DNA of 64,000 bases from Ricinus communis (GCF_019578655.1 NC_063261.1:13878216-13942215); one strand, 5' to 3'; numbered from the stretch's first letter, positions 47,861 through 61,258 are shown. Numbers and translations are program-made. The notes: generated by a model not told the origin, from the sequence alone.

Positions 47861-48244
47861 CTATGCTACTTTTGCCAAATTAGAGCTGAATTGGCATTGC
47901 TGGTACTTGACATTACCCCTCTCTGCAAGATCTTTCTTGTCCTCAAGAAAGAAGTCAGGAAATTGAGCTTGAAGGAAAGAAAGATCCTCCCAGTTAGCTT
48001 CTTCAGGAGACATATCCAACCATTGAACCAACACTTGCTGCACTCTTTGTTTCTTTCTCATAATTTCCCTTTGTTGAAGAATTAACAATGGTTGCACCTT
48101 AAAGTACCCATTAGAATGCACTAAAGGCAGTTTAGTAGTACCAGAAGAACCTTCTCCAACTTGTTTCTTGAGGAGCGACACAAGAAACACAGGATGGATG
48201 TTGGAATGATATGGTAATTCTAGCTTATAGGCAACTAAACCCAC
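47861..48244 (-). pseudogene. Gypsy chromovirus integrase C-terminus / chromodomain relic
   Basis: A 127-codon open stretch: AYKLELPYHSNIHPVFLVSL then QQREIMRKKQRVQQVLVQWL and DMSPEEANWEDLSFLQAQFP. These are the post-integrase linker and chromodomain of gypsy chromoviruses. It is clearly the same family as the fragment at 45-1080 (QQREI.RKK..VQQVLV, MSPEEA.WE.LSFL..QFP). No other retroelement parts or LTR were recognised beside it. Confidence 0.85.
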
Positions 48245-48380
48245 CTTAGCTAAAATTTTAAAAGGTCCAAAATACTTAAAGTGACAATTTCAAATATTCT
48301 CTAATGGCTATTGAATTTTGTTTATATGGCTGCAACTTCAATTTACCCTTTTGAATTTATTTTCAGAGTCAAATACCCAC

Positions 48381-48585
48381 AATTTAAATTCTTTTAGCAA
48401 ATAGTCTCGTAAACTTGCATCAAAGATCAAATATATCTAATTTAGATTTTTCCAGGAAATAGCTTCATGAACTTGTTTCCAAAATTCAAATACATCCAAT
48501 TCAAATTTTTTTACCAAAAAATCTCATGAACTTATACTAAAAACCAAATTTATCCAATTTAAACTTTTTTTAGCAAATAGCCCAT
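48381..48585. repeat. Degenerate tandem repeat, period 58-59 bp
   Basis: Units start at 48381, 48439, 48498 and 48556 (last partial). Each begins aattt/aattc plus a T-rich stretch, then agcaaatag or similar, a tca/cgta-aactt segment and a caaat.tatcc end. Confidence 0.7.
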
Positions 48586-48778
48586 TTATCCGTAAATATT
48601 TTATGCCTCCCTTTAGTTCTCTATTAGGACTTTTTCTAAGGATCCAACAGTGGTACACCCATTTTTCTCCACTCCCGCCTTATATGACCTAATAATCTCA
48701 ATTCAACAGCATTGGGTAGGGTTCTTACCCTTACATACTCAAACAATAGATCATACTCGAGACGTGGAAAGAATGTAG

Positions 48779-49003
48779 GATTACTTCCATCAAGAACTAC
48801 TCGTAGAAATCCTTTCAAGATTGTCAGTGAAATCACTTCTCAAATGCAGGTGTGTTTCCAAAGCATGGAATTCTTTAATCACAAGCCCTTCTTTTGGAAC
48901 CCATCATCTTCGCAGAGCCTCAACCAAGAACAGCGATTTGCTTCTCTTCAAGCATTTTTTTTTTTTGTATATAGAAATGATTGTTTCCCTTATTACCCTT
49001 TAG
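48779..49003 (+). pseudogene. F-box protein fragment
   Basis: In one frame the sequence reads ELLVEILSRLSVKSLLKCRC then VSKAWNSLITSPSFGTHHL, a clear N-terminal F-box of the plant F-box/kelch or FBA type. These are usually substrate adaptors of SCF ubiquitin ligases. It lacks an in-frame start (TAG at about 48776) and degenerates after about 45 residues into a T-rich stretch with no associated domain. A truncated relic. Confidence 0.75.
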
Positions 49004-49044
49004 AGGAACTAGATTGCCCATTTAAGGCCTTTAATTGTTGTTGA

Positions 49045-50652
49045 AAACAGAAAGCAAAGAAGCAGAAGAATATTACCAAAAAAGAATGAGCTGAGCCGCG
49101 GACTAGGTCACTCCTTTAAGAAGTTTCGTGGCTCTACAAAAGATTGTGCAAGCAGTAATGGTCCCGATGTCTCCAAGATAAAACACCTAGAATAACTCTC
49201 TATCTTGATCTTCACTGCACAAAGGAGAAGACCAGCAAGACAAACACCCTCTCTAATGCTAGGAATCAGCGAGCAATTAATGTGTAAAAAACAGAATGTA
49301 GAAGATGATCATGAAATAGGTTTAGGGAGTCATTGTATAAGCTTCTGAACTTAATAACAGGAAGAAAAAATAGAGGAAAGAAATCAAGGAGAGATCGTGG
49401 GAGAAAATCATGAGTTGTTAGTATATTTAGTCTTAGATTTACTTATTCAAAATAAAAAATAAATAATATTAAAATCTTATTATTTAAATAAATTTTATAT
49501 AAAAATAATTATTAATCCACCTCACCTCATCCGGTCTAGTCTCAGCTGCACAGCTGTGGCGATGCGTGCGTGTGGCATTAATTGGATTTTTAGTGTTTTT
49601 AGTTTTTTTTTCTTTTTAATAATGACAATAAAAAGAAAATTTTGATAATAGTAGTGTCGAAAACAATGAATATGAAAGTGATTTCAGTGAAAATAATAAT
49701 AATAATAATTAATTATTATTTAATTATATTAATTTTGTTAAATTATAAAATAATTTTTAAATATTATTATTTTTTATTTTTTATTTTAAAAAGAAATTAA
49801 TTTTTATTTTTAATTTTTTTAAATAAAATTAATTTAAATTAAATATATAAAAATTTAAAATAAAAAATTTATAAATTTTAAAAATAACTAAATTAAGCTA
49901 AAATTAGTATTCTAGAAACAACCCTTCAGGACTAGCCATTTTCTTAATCAATAAGGCATAAGCTAACATGGCATATCTCAAGTCTCGAGTGCTAAGTCCC
50001 AGTTCTTCTCATAGTAAGAAAACAAACACATAATATTTCTGTATATAATAATGTTCTTATCCGGATGGCTAACTCAGTTGATTATGATCATGAGCTTTTA
50101 AGCTAATTATAAATAATATATAATATATGGAATAATGAGATAAATATATATCTTTCTAAAATAAATTTTATTTGTTTATAATAAAAGATAAAATCAAATA
50201 AATCTTTTTAATTTTTATATTCAAATATATGATAACAATTTTTAAGATTTTTTATTAAAAGAGTTAATTTATATTATGTAAAATAAAACATTTTTATTTA
50301 TTTTCTTAAAAAATTTATTTAAACTTATTAATTGGTACTCTTTATATTATTTTTTACCATTAGTTCAATATATTAAAAGAAATTATTTATTTATTCTAAT
50401 TTATAAAACAAAAACAAATGAAATAACTTAAAAGATTTTAATATTTTAAATGGTTCGAGCATAACTCAAATTCAGTTCGTTTTTAACTCGTTCAAACTCA
50501 TTTAAAATATCTGGAACTCAAAACAATCTCAATCATTTATATTATTTCATCAAATTGAATCTAAACAATAACATGTATCGCCTCATGAACAATAACATGT
50601 ATCGCCCCATGTTCACTCCTATAAACATAAAAGAATATAAACTGCTTATACA
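49045..50652. other. Intergenic region with AT-rich repeats
   Basis: No coding signal. Contains an (AAT)n-like tract near 49700, poly-A/T tracts, and a short duplicated unit at 50564-50606 (aacaataacatgtatcgcc, twice). Confidence 0.5.
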
Positions 50653-51264
50653 TAGAAATGATAACGAACAGGGTCTCCGCTCCGAACTCGAACCCATTAA
50701 AAGACACCTATCTGAACCCGTCTCAAATTCGTTTAAAAAATTATCTTTGTTATGCGAATATGTCATAACCCGAATAGAAATACTCGCATACTATCCAAAC
50801 CTGATTAAATAGAAATACTCGCATACTACTCAAACCGAATAGAAATAAATATTAAATATATTTATAGATATTTAAATAGGTAGTGAGTATTCTATCCGTT
50901 GGTATAAATATTTAGATAATTAAATTGATACTCATTTATTATAATTAAATTCTAAAATATATTAATATAAATAAAAAAAATATAAAATATAAAGTAATCA
51001 AATTCAAATATTTATATTAGATATTCAAGATATTAATACAATTTAAATATAAATTTAATAAAATTTAAATTAATATTCAAAATAATAAAAATAAAATAAA
51101 TTTTAATATAAACGGATTCAGATAACTGCAAGTTCAAATCCAAACCCGAGACGGATAATAAAATCAAATCTCAAACCTATTTATTATTATACAAACCCTT
51201 CTTATTGGAGTTAGATCAAATCGAGTACTTGAAAATATTCGTCGGATTGCTATTGTTATCCCTA
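50653..51264. mobile_element. Possible hAT-like MITE
   Basis: The left end tagaaatgataacgaacagg and the right end, reverse-complemented (tagggataacaatagcaatc), resemble each other and the tagggat.gcaa ends common in plant hAT-like MITEs. Flanking 8-mers cttataca and ccggtaca share only 5 positions. No coding. It lies 36 bp from the 3' end of the LRR pseudogene. Confidence 0.4.
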
Positions 51265-51300
51265 CCGGTACATGAAAGCAGAATAGTAACAGAAAAGATT

Positions 51301-54300
51301 CTACCTTGAGCGACTATAATTCCTGAAATGCAACACAGCTATGTTGATTACATCTAATAGTTTGTCAACTGTATTGTCCTCTATGGAAAAATAGACAGCA
51401 CCCCACGATCTTTGGATAACAAAAACAAAGTAAGGAACTGATATACCGACCCCAAATCCCAACCCAATGATCGAGTAAAACCAGTAGTCGACACTGTAGT
51501 TGTAGCCATGGTTAACATCATCCTCATTACTTGATGAGGTAGTTGGATAATCACCTGGACAAGGAACAACAAGAGGAACTCCACAAAGACCAGGATTACA
51601 AGCGAAAGATGATGCCTGAAAAGTTGACAGCTGCCCCGAAAAAGGGATTCTACCTGATAAATTGTTGTCTGATAAGTTTAAGTACCCCAGAAATGACAGT
51701 GAAGACATGCTTGGAGGAATTGGACCTGAAAACATATTGCTTGAGAAATCAAAGGATGACAGCTGACGTAATTCCGAAATTCTCGAAGGTATCTGGCCGG
51801 TAAGGTAGTTGCTTGACAAGTTTAAAACCACTAATCCGGCCAAGTTTGTTATTATTTCGGGAATTACGCCATGTAAACGATTCCCAGAAAGGTCAATGCA
51901 AGTTAGGAGGGAAATAGTTTTTGTAAATCTTAGAGTTTCCCCCTTTGTATTCACAAGTATGTTTTCTTCGTAATAGACATTTTCTCTCATCACATAATGC
52001 AAATACTGATTGCTGTTTTTCACTTCAGTCATGGCTTTAATATTATCCAAGCTTGCAGGAATGGCTCCAGTCAGATGATTTTCTGCAAGCAAATAACTCA
52101 AATTTGTAATGGTAGATGGGAGTCCTCCTGAAAATGCATTAGACCTCAAAACAAGTATTCTAAGATGTGAGAGGTCATTTCCAATCCACTCTGGAATTTC
52201 GCCAGTCAATCTGTTCTCTCCAACATCTAGAGTTTCCAAACTCGACAATTTTTGAAAGCTTAATGGTAACTCCCCAGAAATATTGTTGTTCCTCAAGTGT
52301 AGTGTTTGAAGGCAAGTCAGCTTACCTACAGAATCTGGGATAACCCCCGAAAAATTATTATCTTAAAGATCTAGAACCGTTAGATAAGAACACTTGCCAA
52401 TGCTAGCTGGAATGCTTCCTGTTAATTTGTTCCTTGAAAGATCAATACCAACAATAAACTGCATTTCTCCAATAGAGTCTGGGATTGGACCAGTAAGTTG
52501 GTTGCCCGCAAGAGAAATAAATAAAATGCCAGGAAAGAAGATCTTCTCTGTGATAGTACTGGAAAATTTGTTATTGGAAAGATTTAGTATTTGAACTGCA
52601 CCGCTTGGAATAGGAATGGGTCCTTCAAAGTTGTTGAAGCTCAAATCAATACGTCCGAGATCTCCTACTTTAAATGAATTTGGTATTTTTCCCTGTAACT
52701 GATTGAATGAAAGATTTAGATAGAGAAGACTGTCAAAAACATTCCAGAACCAGCTTGGGATGGAACCTGAAAGACTAGCATTTGAAATATCAATACCAGA
52801 GATATATCTTTGATATTGAAGCCAGGTTGGAATCGAAGGACCCACATAGCATGAAGACAAATCAACTGCATCGAGTTGAAATGGAGGCACTCAATTATAG
52901 CTGAAATTAAAAGTAAAAGAATTTGAAGACAAATCAAAGAACCTGAGCCTAATTAGCTTTGAAAAATGGGATTCAGAGATAACTCCACTCAGACGGTTGA
53001 AAGAGACATCTAGAGACGACAAATTGGACAACATTCCCCAACTAGTAGGGATAGTTCCAGTCAAATAATTGGAGGAGACATCTAGGTATGACAATTTAGA
53101 GAGCTGTCCCAACCCATCTGGGAGGGTTCCATTTAGCTGATTCTGATTGAGGTAGATTTCGGTTAGTTGTTTTAATGACCCAAAAGAAGCAGGGATTGAA
53201 CCATGAAACAAGTTAGAATGCAAACTGAGTATGACAAGATTTTGAAGCTCACCCAACCAATTTGGCAATTTGCCAACCAATTGATTGTCCCCAAGCATCA
53301 AGAACTGCAGAAGTGGAAAAGGACTTTTGGAAAAGCAGTTATCTGCGCCTACAAGGACTTCAGGTAAACTTCCAGTTAGGTTGCTTTGGAAGAAATCCAA
53401 GTATTCAAGACTGCATAATTTACCGATTGAGCTTGGGAATGTGCCGTCAATCTTACAATCTGACAATGATAGGTCAGAGAGAGATGTCATGTTTCCAATG
53501 GAGGCAGGTAGCTTACCATGCACATGATTACTGCTTAGATATAAAGCTTCCAAATTCTTCCAGCTTCCCCTGAATAGTTGAAAGCTACTTGCATAGAGAT
53601 AATTGGAACTGAGATCCAAGAACTGCAAATTGGGTAACTCACTTAAACCAAGCGGAATGCGTCCATGCAATTTGTTACCGCCGAGGTCAACATATGCAAT
53701 GCTACTGATATTCACAACCCAATTTGGAAACTTGGAGCTGATGTGGTTAAAGCTTAGGTCTATTACAGCAAGTGAACTGAAATTAACCGATTTCAGATCT
53801 GAAATAGAATCATATAAGTTACAAAAGGACAAGTGCAACTCAGTTAAATGTGGAAGCACATTTAGTGCAGCAATCCAGTCTGAGCCAGCCATTGACAGGT
53901 CAACAAAATCTAATGCCAAATATTTCAGGCAGGTAAGGCCACTCACCCATTCAACATTGTCAACGGCTAACTTTAAATTGGCAGAAGAAATATTAAGATA
54001 CCGCAAAGCAGACATGTTGCCTAAATTTGGAGGAATTGTGCCAGCAAACCCTGCATTTGCAAGGTTCAAATATTGCACTTTCTCCAAAGACTCGAAGAAT
54101 TTGGGAATTGGGATGCGGTTGAAATAATTAAAACTCAAGTCTAAATATTTCAAGGACTTGAGTTTAACCAGTGAAGGTCTAAGTTCTCCACTCAAACTCC
54201 AATCTTGGAATCAACAATGGTAGCAGCTCTTGATATGTTATCGCAGCCTATCCCCGGCCATTGACAACAATTACTTCCATGCCAAGACGAAAGATGGTTC

Positions 54301-54503
54301 TCTGAATCCGTAAGACCTTTTCTGAAATCATCTAGAGCTTCTCTATCAGATTCCAGGCAATCCATTATCTGGGCATCGCCATGGTGAATGTGTCCTCCAG
54401 TGATCAGAAGTAAATTACAAAGTAAAAGAAGCAAGGGGAAAGCTACATTTACATTGTTATAATCACAAGTACCTTGTCGCCTGTCCTGTTTAAATGTGCA
54501 CAA
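51301..54503 (-). pseudogene. LRR receptor-like protein (RLP) pseudogene
   Basis: The minus strand encodes a nearly complete plant receptor-like protein of the EIX/Cf type, a plasma-membrane LRR protein without kinase. From ATG 54503 come a hydrophobic signal segment (VAFPLLLLLCNLLLITGG), the LRRNT_2 cap (DCLESDREALDDFRKGLTD, CCQWPGIGCDN), a long series of LRRs (L..L..L.L..N.L.G.IP), the ectodomain C-terminal cap (NPGLCGVPL...C), an acidic spacer and a transmembrane helix (FYSIIGLGFGVGISVPYFVF), then a short basic cytosolic tail ending at 51301. Breaks: near 54195-54205 a deletion of the usual segment between the cap and first LRR shifts the frame, and a TGA at 52891-52893 replaces the expected Trp. 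A TAA follows LTVLDL at about 52362. All other LRRs are in one frame. No intron is needed. Confidence 0.85.
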
Positions 54504-57500
54504 TGAATTGAATAGAGGCTGTGATCAAGATTTGACAGAAATATCCTCACGTTTAGGATTGAAATTCTAAGAGAAATACTAACCTAAGTTAATTTGAAAC
54601 TGAAAGACAATTGTAAGAGACATCTAGAAAGGACAAATCTGAAAGCTGATTATATAAAAGTTTCCATGTAAAAAGGGGTTCCACAAGATTTCTAAAATCT
54701 TAATTTATTGTTATTTTCAAAATGTTATAAATAAATACTAAATATTGAAAATTTTATTAGATTTTATTTATTAACTTAATTTTATAATTAAAATAATAAT
54801 AATGGTCACACAAATTTTTTTCTAAAATGTGTGCTTATATTTGGATAAATAAAATTTTTGTTTTGACATATGTATTTAGTTTTTGACACATAAAATTTAA
54901 AGTTATGTGTAATTTTATATTGTTTTATTAAATCATTGATTAATAATCTGTATTACTAATTAAACAATTATTTTAATCCTAGAAAATATCATTTTAATCA
55001 TATTTTATATATTAACTAATAAAATATTTTTCTAATTAGATAATAATTATAATTCTAGAAAATAATTTTTAAATTATAATTTTAATATTATATTCACTAA
55101 TAGTTTTCTTAATATATAATAATTTCTAATCCTAAAAGACAGTAATATAATGAGTTTGATTCTAGTGCTCAAAAGATCATACTCGTTTAAAGATTTTTCA
55201 ACTGATAATGAAATCAATTATGGCTCAATATAGCCACTGAGTGAAATGTGTTTCTTGCTAATGCGTCAAACACAATCAATATGTTGTATATAATTGCTCT
55301 ATCAATACGATCAATGAATCTAAGAGGAAAAGTTTATTTTTATAATGATATTAGTATGTATTTCTTGAACGTAGTCAGTTTTACTTGTTTGTTATAAGTG
55401 GTACTTATTAATTATTTTTAATAAAAGACTTCTTTTATTTTTTTTTCAATCAACACCTATAATTAATTTCCACTTACTTAATTTTGAAATTATAAATTGC
55501 TATACAAATTTTTGAGTTTCAAATACAATATTCTTTTTATTTGATTCTCAAAAATTATAAATTGGCTAGCAAGTTCATTAATATTTGGATTAATGCAGTA
55601 AAAAATATGCTAAAAGTATTTTAGTAAGAAAATAATTAAAAATAGCGATATAATTAAAAAACTGAACAACTTAAAAATATTTTTATGCAAATTAAAAATG
55701 ACCTATCAAAATTGGATGGAAGTAATATATAATCACTTTCTCCATCTAAAAGAGATAGGTGTCATTTTTTTTTTTTTGGCCTATGCCAAAATATAGTCCA
55801 CTTTTCTCTTTTTGTTATTAGTTTAGTATGTAATTGTTAAAAATATATAATGCATATTATCACATGTAATAAATCTTTACATTTTATACTTTGAAATTAT
55901 AGTTTTTATAGAAAGCTTAAGAAGAATATGTAAAAGAAATAATAATTAAAATTAATAATATTAGCTATAAACAAATTTATATTTTTTAATTCACGTGTAA
56001 ATTAAGAATAAAATATTTTTTTTAGAACGGAAGAAATAACATATAATTAATTTTAGAAATAACATATCATTATTTGTTGCTTAGATGTATATATAAATGG
56101 AAATATAGACCTATGTTATTTTCTAAGTTGAATGGTCTTAGACAAAGTACGTTATCAATCGAGTAAAACTATAAGTGTGTTTGACATAATTGTTGGACAC
56201 CGGCTGATTGCTGATCAATTCTAAACAGCTAGATCAATGTGTTTGATACTTCTTTTTGAGTGGTTATTGATAGATTTTTGAAATTTCTGATAGCTGAGTT
56301 CACACCAGTTCAAATTAAAATTTTTTGTGAACAATTTTATTAATTTAGATGCAATGATTATATTATTTCTTTTTATTTTTAAATCTTAAACTAAAAAATT
56401 CACATCTTCTCTCTTTCTTTTTAGCATAAGAATTTTCCAAAATACAGAAAAGATAACTATAAGATATTTTAATATAAACTATTATTTTTTATGTATATAT
56501 ACCTTCTAATTATACCATCTAATAATTTCTTTTAATTTTAATTTTAATTTTTTATTAGATCAACTATACGACTATAAAGTAAATTTAATATGATAATCTT
56601 TATCAACTAATAATATATTATATTATATAAAACTCTTTAAAAAGATAATAAATATAATACTTCAATTTTAAAAAATCACTAACTGATATCTCTATTGATA
56701 TTAAATATATAAATAAAAACAACTATTATTAAATTTAATTAAATATAATTATTACTTAGCTACCAAGAATACTAACTATGAATAACAGGTATCGACTATT
56801 ACCTATCCGGAATAACTTAGCTACACGGACTATATCTTTCAAATGCATACTAAAATAATGAAATAATATGATTTGAATATGCTTACATGTCATCTCCTAT
56901 GAGTTGGCCTTTATTTGATTGGCTCGTCTTTTAGTATAAGTATGGACTAAACAAAGCTTGATGTTAAGGAATATGCCTTTAATTGGCTTGTCTTTAGTAT
57001 AGTTATGGACTGGCTCCAAAGCTTGATGTTAAGGGATGTGCTTTAATTGTCTTATTCAGATTTTGGCCAAGAAAGGGGGGAAAAGAAAATCATATCTTGT
57101 CTTGAAACTTGTATGGTTTGAATGCACGATTTGTATTTGATTACTTGGTCTCTTTTGCACGTTTTGGCTGCTTCTTAATGCTATTCATCAGTTTTTCTTC
57201 TGAAAAGAAAAAAAAATAAATTTAATCGCCCCTGTAATCTCTTCTTAATGTCGTAAGAGATAAATAACATTTTTATATGACTAATAAAAGGTCACTCCTT
57301 ATAATTAGAGAAATTTCAAATTTTTGAATAAATCAAATTCTCTATATTTGGTTAAAATCTATTTAAAAAATTATTTTATTTGAAAAAAATATAAATATAT
57401 ATATAAGAGAAAATAAAATAAAAATAATAAAGTCCAAAGAGATATTTTGGTGTTCTGAAATACATTGATAAATTAATGTTAAATTTATTTAAAAATTCTA

Positions 57501-57530
57501 TCTATTCTGTTAAAATTTAATTTAGATATT
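54504..57530. other. Long AT-rich intergenic region
   Basis: No gene recognised. Contains poly-T at about 55767-55780 and a short tandem repeat at 56910-57050. Confidence 0.6.
56910..57050. repeat. Tandem repeat, period about 64-68 bp
   Basis: Units start at 56910, 56978 and 57042 (last partial). Shared content includes attgg/ctcgtcttttagtata, tatggact and aaagcttgatgttaagg. Confidence 0.7.
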
Positions 57531-58780
57531 GATGTGTATTTTTTAATACTCGCAAGTGCATGTGCCGTTCCTATAGTAAGGGTAAGTTCACCACGAGATC
57601 GATCTCTCAAGGAACTATAAGGCTATTTATTATAAAGACTAATTATCAACACAAAACAATAAAAGTAAATCTAAACACTCTAAATCGTATGTTTGAGAGG
57701 ATAATGATCATAAAGTAAAATAACTAAATAATAAGTAAATATGAGAATGCAAATGCAAATACTTATGATCTAAAACTATATGCTAAAAATAGTATTTAAT
57801 CTAGCCATTTACTTAGTAATCTCTTTATTTTACTTTAAGTCTAGATCTAATGAATGAGATGGTGATGTGCCTTTTTCCTAACTCACTCAAGCTAATGATG
57901 CAACTTAGATTTCTTATACCAATATAGATTAAAATAAAGATGATGTTTCTAATACTTTTAAACCTAAAGATTTTCATAACAATTACTATTGCTAAATTAA
58001 TATGATGGTTAACTAACAATAATAACTGAAACTAATAAATATATGAAGGTAAAGAAATCATTCATTAAATAAATAAATAACAAGGTTCATATAAAAGTAG
58101 AAAGACTAAACTAAACACTTATGAAAACTGGCCTAACATATTTAACCCAATGATCATGGTATTAAATAGAAAGACATAAAAAGTAAAAAGTGAAAAGCTC
58201 CCTCAAGATCCAGAATTTTTTCAAGTAGGAAGAAGAGTGGTCTTCAGTCTCCACTTCTTGAAAAGCTCTTAGATTCTAAAAGAACAATGAAAACTAAAAC
58301 TAAAGTGTTTATAAAGAATTATAGAGAATTAAAGAGAAAATAATGGTGGCAGGTTTAGAGAGCAGGTAGGAGAAAACTCCCCTCCTTCTTCTTTTCTTTC
58401 CCTTCCTCCCTCTTCTTTAGGGTTTTGCAGAGATTTATATAAAGGAGAGTCCTCATCTAAATAAATCTTTCTAGAGATGAGTAATACTAATATAAGTCTA
58501 TCTAATAGATAAGACTTTAAGTATCTTAATCTCCACCAAATACTATTTCATAAATACCTCTTAATATAAATTCTAATAATTATACAAAATGACTAAAATA
58601 TCCCTTGGGCCTTGTAATTAGCAGTCTATACGTCTTAATCTTGGGCCTTGACACAAATATGTCCAATTAAACTTCTTTTAGCTCCATATTCTCCTCTTTT
58701 TACTAATATTCCTGAAAATAGACAATTAAGCTTAAGTGAGATCAAAATACATATTTTCACCATTTTATATATATAAATAT
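57530..58780. repeat. Non-coding repeat-like segment of unknown class
   Basis: It begins with tgatgtgtattttttaatac then tcgcaagtgcatg and a run ending cacgagatcgatctct. Sequences of this kind (cgcaagtgca... with a 'gatc' motif) recur in many plant genomes at the edge of non-coding repeats. It contains pyrimidine-rich (58380-58430) and cttgggcc-repeat (58601, 58639) stretches. No terminal repeats could be fixed. The class is unknown and the limits are approximate. Confidence 0.3.
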
Positions 58781-61258
58781 ATAATTAAAGCTTTAAAATA
58801 CCCTTAAATATCTATACATAATTTGGACCGATTAGATATATTCAATCTCACACAAATTTGAATATGTAAAATTTTAGATTAATTTTGACTTCATCAAAAG
58901 CACATAAATTTTAGATTTGCAAATAAATTTCATAAAATTTATGGATTTCAATCAAACACAATGTAACTATATCTCTAGAATGTTCACTTAATTAATAAAA
59001 GAATTTAAATCAAATAAGTAGAATCTAAAAGTTTAATTTTATTCCGATGAAAATTTACATAAGATAAAAGGGAAATCTAAGACATTTTTTCTATTGCTCT
59101 TGCCTTGGACAATTGCTTTTTCTTACTATTACTATTGTTGTAAAATCTATTGATATTGGTGCAACATATATTGATAAAATATTGATATAAAATGAATAAG
59201 AGAGCTATTTGAGCCTATCATTTTAAGAGAAATCGTATTGCAACCACCTTGCAGGTATAATTACAAAGATCAAACAACAATTAAGATTATAAAAATATAA
59301 AAAATTTATATTGCCCCTCTAAAAAAAGCTTACATAAATATTATATTTAGTTTATTAAATCTAAATAAAAAATAATCGTCTACTAGGTAATTTGTAGTTA
59401 ATCTAAGTCTCAACTGAATGAAAGCATGTAGTGGAAAGAAATAAGGCCACGAAGTTGAAAAGAGCAAGAAAGTAGAGCAAATAAGTTATATCATCAACAT
59501 GTAAAAAATGTGAAAAGTAATAATACGTACTCTCAAGATGGGAAATTAATTGAAGACTAAACCAATAATTAAAAATATGTTAGAGCATCTTTCAAACTAT
59601 GGAAGCCTATAAATAGGCAAGAACCCGAGCAAATCCAATTACCCAACAAATCAATCAAATCAAAATAGACCTAGAATCTATAAACTTTACTTTTATTTTT
59701 ATCTTTTATCCTTAGATTAGAAAGCTATCAATAGATTAGACAATAATTCTTAGATTAGAAAAAGCAATCCTTAGTTTAGTCAAACAATTCTCAGCTTTAA
59801 TTTACAGTACGTTCAAAGTTTTCAAATGTTCCTCAATATTCAATTACATCTGTAAGTCGATTGCTTTATGCAAATAAATTACTAAAACTTTCTAGTTACT
59901 ACTTCAGTTTATATTTATTGCATCTTATTTCTTAATTTACATTCACATCATTGCTCTTAGCTTACAGTAATTTAGCTCTTAGTTTTATTCCTTAAGTTCA
60001 ATTTCACATCCTTAGCTCATAACTGACGCTAACAATTTAATGTTACATCTTTAATTTATTATTAGTTTAATCTTTAGCTCATTACTTAGCTATGTATATT
60101 GATTTGGCAAAATTGTATTAGTTTAGCTAAGAACCCAATATAATCTAGGTCTTTTTATTACTTATACAATCATCTAGATTAGAAGTTAAATGGTCATACA
60201 TTTTATATTTATTACATCTATAGCAGTTATTTGAATTAATAAGCTTCTGACACATTTAGTAATCTATAGCACATGAAAGGACTGAATACTGACTAAAGAA
60301 ATACAATTAAATTAGATTTAAAACAAATTCGCTCCTCTCAATTACCTCGGTTCTTTTTTAACAAATAGATTATTGAATTGAAAAGGAAATAATTTCTTTT
60401 TGTTATTTGTACTAACTAAAACAATTGAATTTGTGTTACATTGTTGAGTTGTTATGTAGCAACATGTTGGATTTTCTTTGTGCAATTTTGTCCTAATAAG
60501 AATCTATTAAAGTTTTTTACATAATGTTTTGTTAGAAATTTTACACTTTTATAATTATTCACATAAAATAATATATATATATATATTATATCAAAAATAA
60601 AAACTAATATTATCCACATAATAAAATATTTTCGAAGTTGAAATTAAAGTAGTAAATTTAAGTCTTGTATATATGAAAGAAATTTACTTTTTAGTTAGTA
60701 ATTAATAATAACTAAATTTATTTTACTTTTATTTATTAAAAAAGAGAAATATGAAACTAGTTTAACTTGTTAAATAAGTAGTAAATTATTAGGTTAAGAA
60801 ATTAGACAAAATAGACCAATAGGAAAGCAATTGTCTAAGAAAATGTCAAAGGGAAAATGTTGTTAGCATTCCTCTTTTATCTATCAATACTTTTACTATT
60901 TAGATCTCCGTATTATTGTGTACTTTATGAGAAATGATTTTAATTTTGTTTATATAAAGGGAAAAATTAATGTTAAATAAATAAGAAAAAGATATTCTTA
61001 TTATTTGCCAACTTGTACTCAATGACTTTATACAGCTATAAATAGATTATTATATGTATTTCTTTATTATTAAATTTCTATTCTTAAAAAAATAAAACTT
61101 TTTTTGGTCAATATATTAGATTGAAAAATAAATTATTTAAAAATATAAAATTACCATCATCATAGATTAGTCAAACATTGTACAGAACCATTGTGGAGAA
61201 GCTATTAGGAAAGGTAATTTATTTAGTAGACGTGCATACAAAGCTTTGAGAAAGATAC
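58781..61258. other. AT-rich intergenic region downstream of the GDSL gene
   Basis: No coding signal. Around 59608-59640 gcctataaataggcaagaac looks like a TATA box with leader. It is followed by a stretch rich in short 'cttagctca'-like repeats (about 59940-60080), reminiscent of an LTR promoter/R region, but no LTR pair was found. Confidence 0.45.

Noticed and set aside
53262..54127. Plus-strand open frames of up to 174 codons
   Set aside because: Antisense shadows of the LRR coding strand, whose periodic sequence keeps other frames open.
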